From DASYAN01 sp036501345 (GTDB taxonomy: Bacteria; Chloroflexota; Ktedonobacteria; Ktedonobacterales; Ktedonobacteraceae): a DNA stretch of 5,401 nucleotides. The notes below the pieces were generated by a model. That model saw nothing but the letters and a program-made list of their open reading frames with translations, was not told where the DNA came from and did no database searches. Made by a program: the position numbers and the translations under genes. The DNA is taken from NCBI GenBank assembly GCA_036501345.1, contig DASYAN010000115.1:1-5401 (forward strand), written 5' to 3'. Below, one piece after another: positions 5,249 to 5,401 of the stretch (its first letter is position 1; every line of letters starts with the position of its first letter).

Positions 5249-5280
5249 GTAGGCAACAATGATACCGTATCGATCTCTAA

Positions 5281-5401
5281 GGGTGGAAAAGGAGGAGGAA
5301 AGGAGAGGTCAAAAGAGTCTGAAGAGTATCTCCAGATGGTAAAGTAGGTAAAACAGACATCTTTACCACAAGGAGCCGGTAGGTAGCCAAGGGACATTGC
5401 T
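5281..5401. other. Purine-rich tract and stem-loop with no recognised gene
   Basis: The plus strand is all purine from 5285 to 5308 and contains GGAGGAGG and AGGAGAGG, but no start codon lies at a useful distance for translation. TGGTAAAG (5337-5344) and CTTTACCA (5361-5368) form a perfect 8-pair stem with a 16-base loop and no T-run. A minus-strand frame is open from ATG 5397 to a stop at 5245 (50 codons). It runs through the pseudokinase promoter and shows no ribosome binding site in the few bases visible upstream, so it is not called. Confidence 0.35.

Larger units (their letters stand above)
5197..5275. repeat. 10-bp inverted repeat flanking the pseudokinase promoter
   Basis: GATCGATACG (5197-5206) and CGTATCGATC (5266-5275) are perfect inverted copies 59 bases apart. 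They enclose the -35 and -10 boxes and both GACA/TGTC palindromes. The right arm overlaps another palindrome, GATAC-C-GTATC (5261-5271). Their place on either side of the promoter suggests a protein-binding pair, but an unrelated repeat is possible. Confidence 0.5.

Noticed and set aside
5245..5397. Minus-strand frame of 50 codons at the right edge
   Set aside because: It runs through the promoter and palindromes of the pseudokinase, is largely the complement of a purine tract (Pro/Ser/Phe-rich), and has no visible ribosome binding site.
1..5401. CRISPR array, tRNA, rRNA, insertion sequence or phage attachment site
   Set aside because: No regularly spaced repeats, no cloverleaf or rRNA-like stretch, no transposase and no terminal inverted repeats were seen on either strand.

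Overview
The window most likely comes from a Chloroflexota bacterium of the Ktedonobacteria type. The main evidence is the kinase-like protein: its phrases around residues 88-104 (PFVVREYLPNGSLRNR), 194-214 (SSDQYALGCLAYELITG and onward), and its order of kinase fold, long S/P-rich linker, one membrane helix, P/T linker and CBM6/35-like domain resemble the large serine/threonine kinase families of that group. This is recognition from memory, not a database search. Base composition looks moderate, with AT-rich intergenic DNA and normal Shine-Dalgarno sites.

Layout: (a) 1-37, minus strand: the first 12 codons of a gene running off the left edge, with a good ribosome binding site and a small palindrome upstream. 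(b) 38-605: a long AT-rich intergenic region. Its left half holds little. Its right half has a strong candidate promoter (424-452), three copies of a 9-bp motif arranged like an operator, and a leader that can fold. (c) 606-2829, plus strand: a two-gene operon. It encodes a DUF2089-family helix-turn-helix protein whose zinc-ribbon cysteines are mostly lost, then a 607-residue beta-solenoid (DUF4097-like) protein with a helical region, a proline-rich linker and a C-terminal helical hairpin. The DUF2089 protein ends in the same kind of hairpin. (d) 2830-2925: a convergent intergenic region with a long imperfect stem-loop. (e) 2926-5166, minus strand: a 746-residue membrane-anchored pseudokinase with an extracellular carbohydrate-binding-like domain. 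(f) 5167-5401: the pseudokinase promoter, overlapped by two GACA/TGTC palindromes and flanked by a further 10-bp inverted repeat. Beyond it lies a purine tract with no recognisable gene.

How the parts may work together (inference): DUF2089 and DUF4097/SHOCT-like proteins often occur together, and relatives of the second type (YvlB, LiaX) are linked to cell-envelope stress in Firmicutes. The operon may therefore be an autoregulated envelope or surface-response unit. The convergent pseudokinase looks like a receptor or scaffold: it has lost the residues needed for phosphotransfer but keeps the kinase fold, the membrane helix and the outer sugar-binding-like domain. It has its own promoter, so a link to the operon rests only on position.
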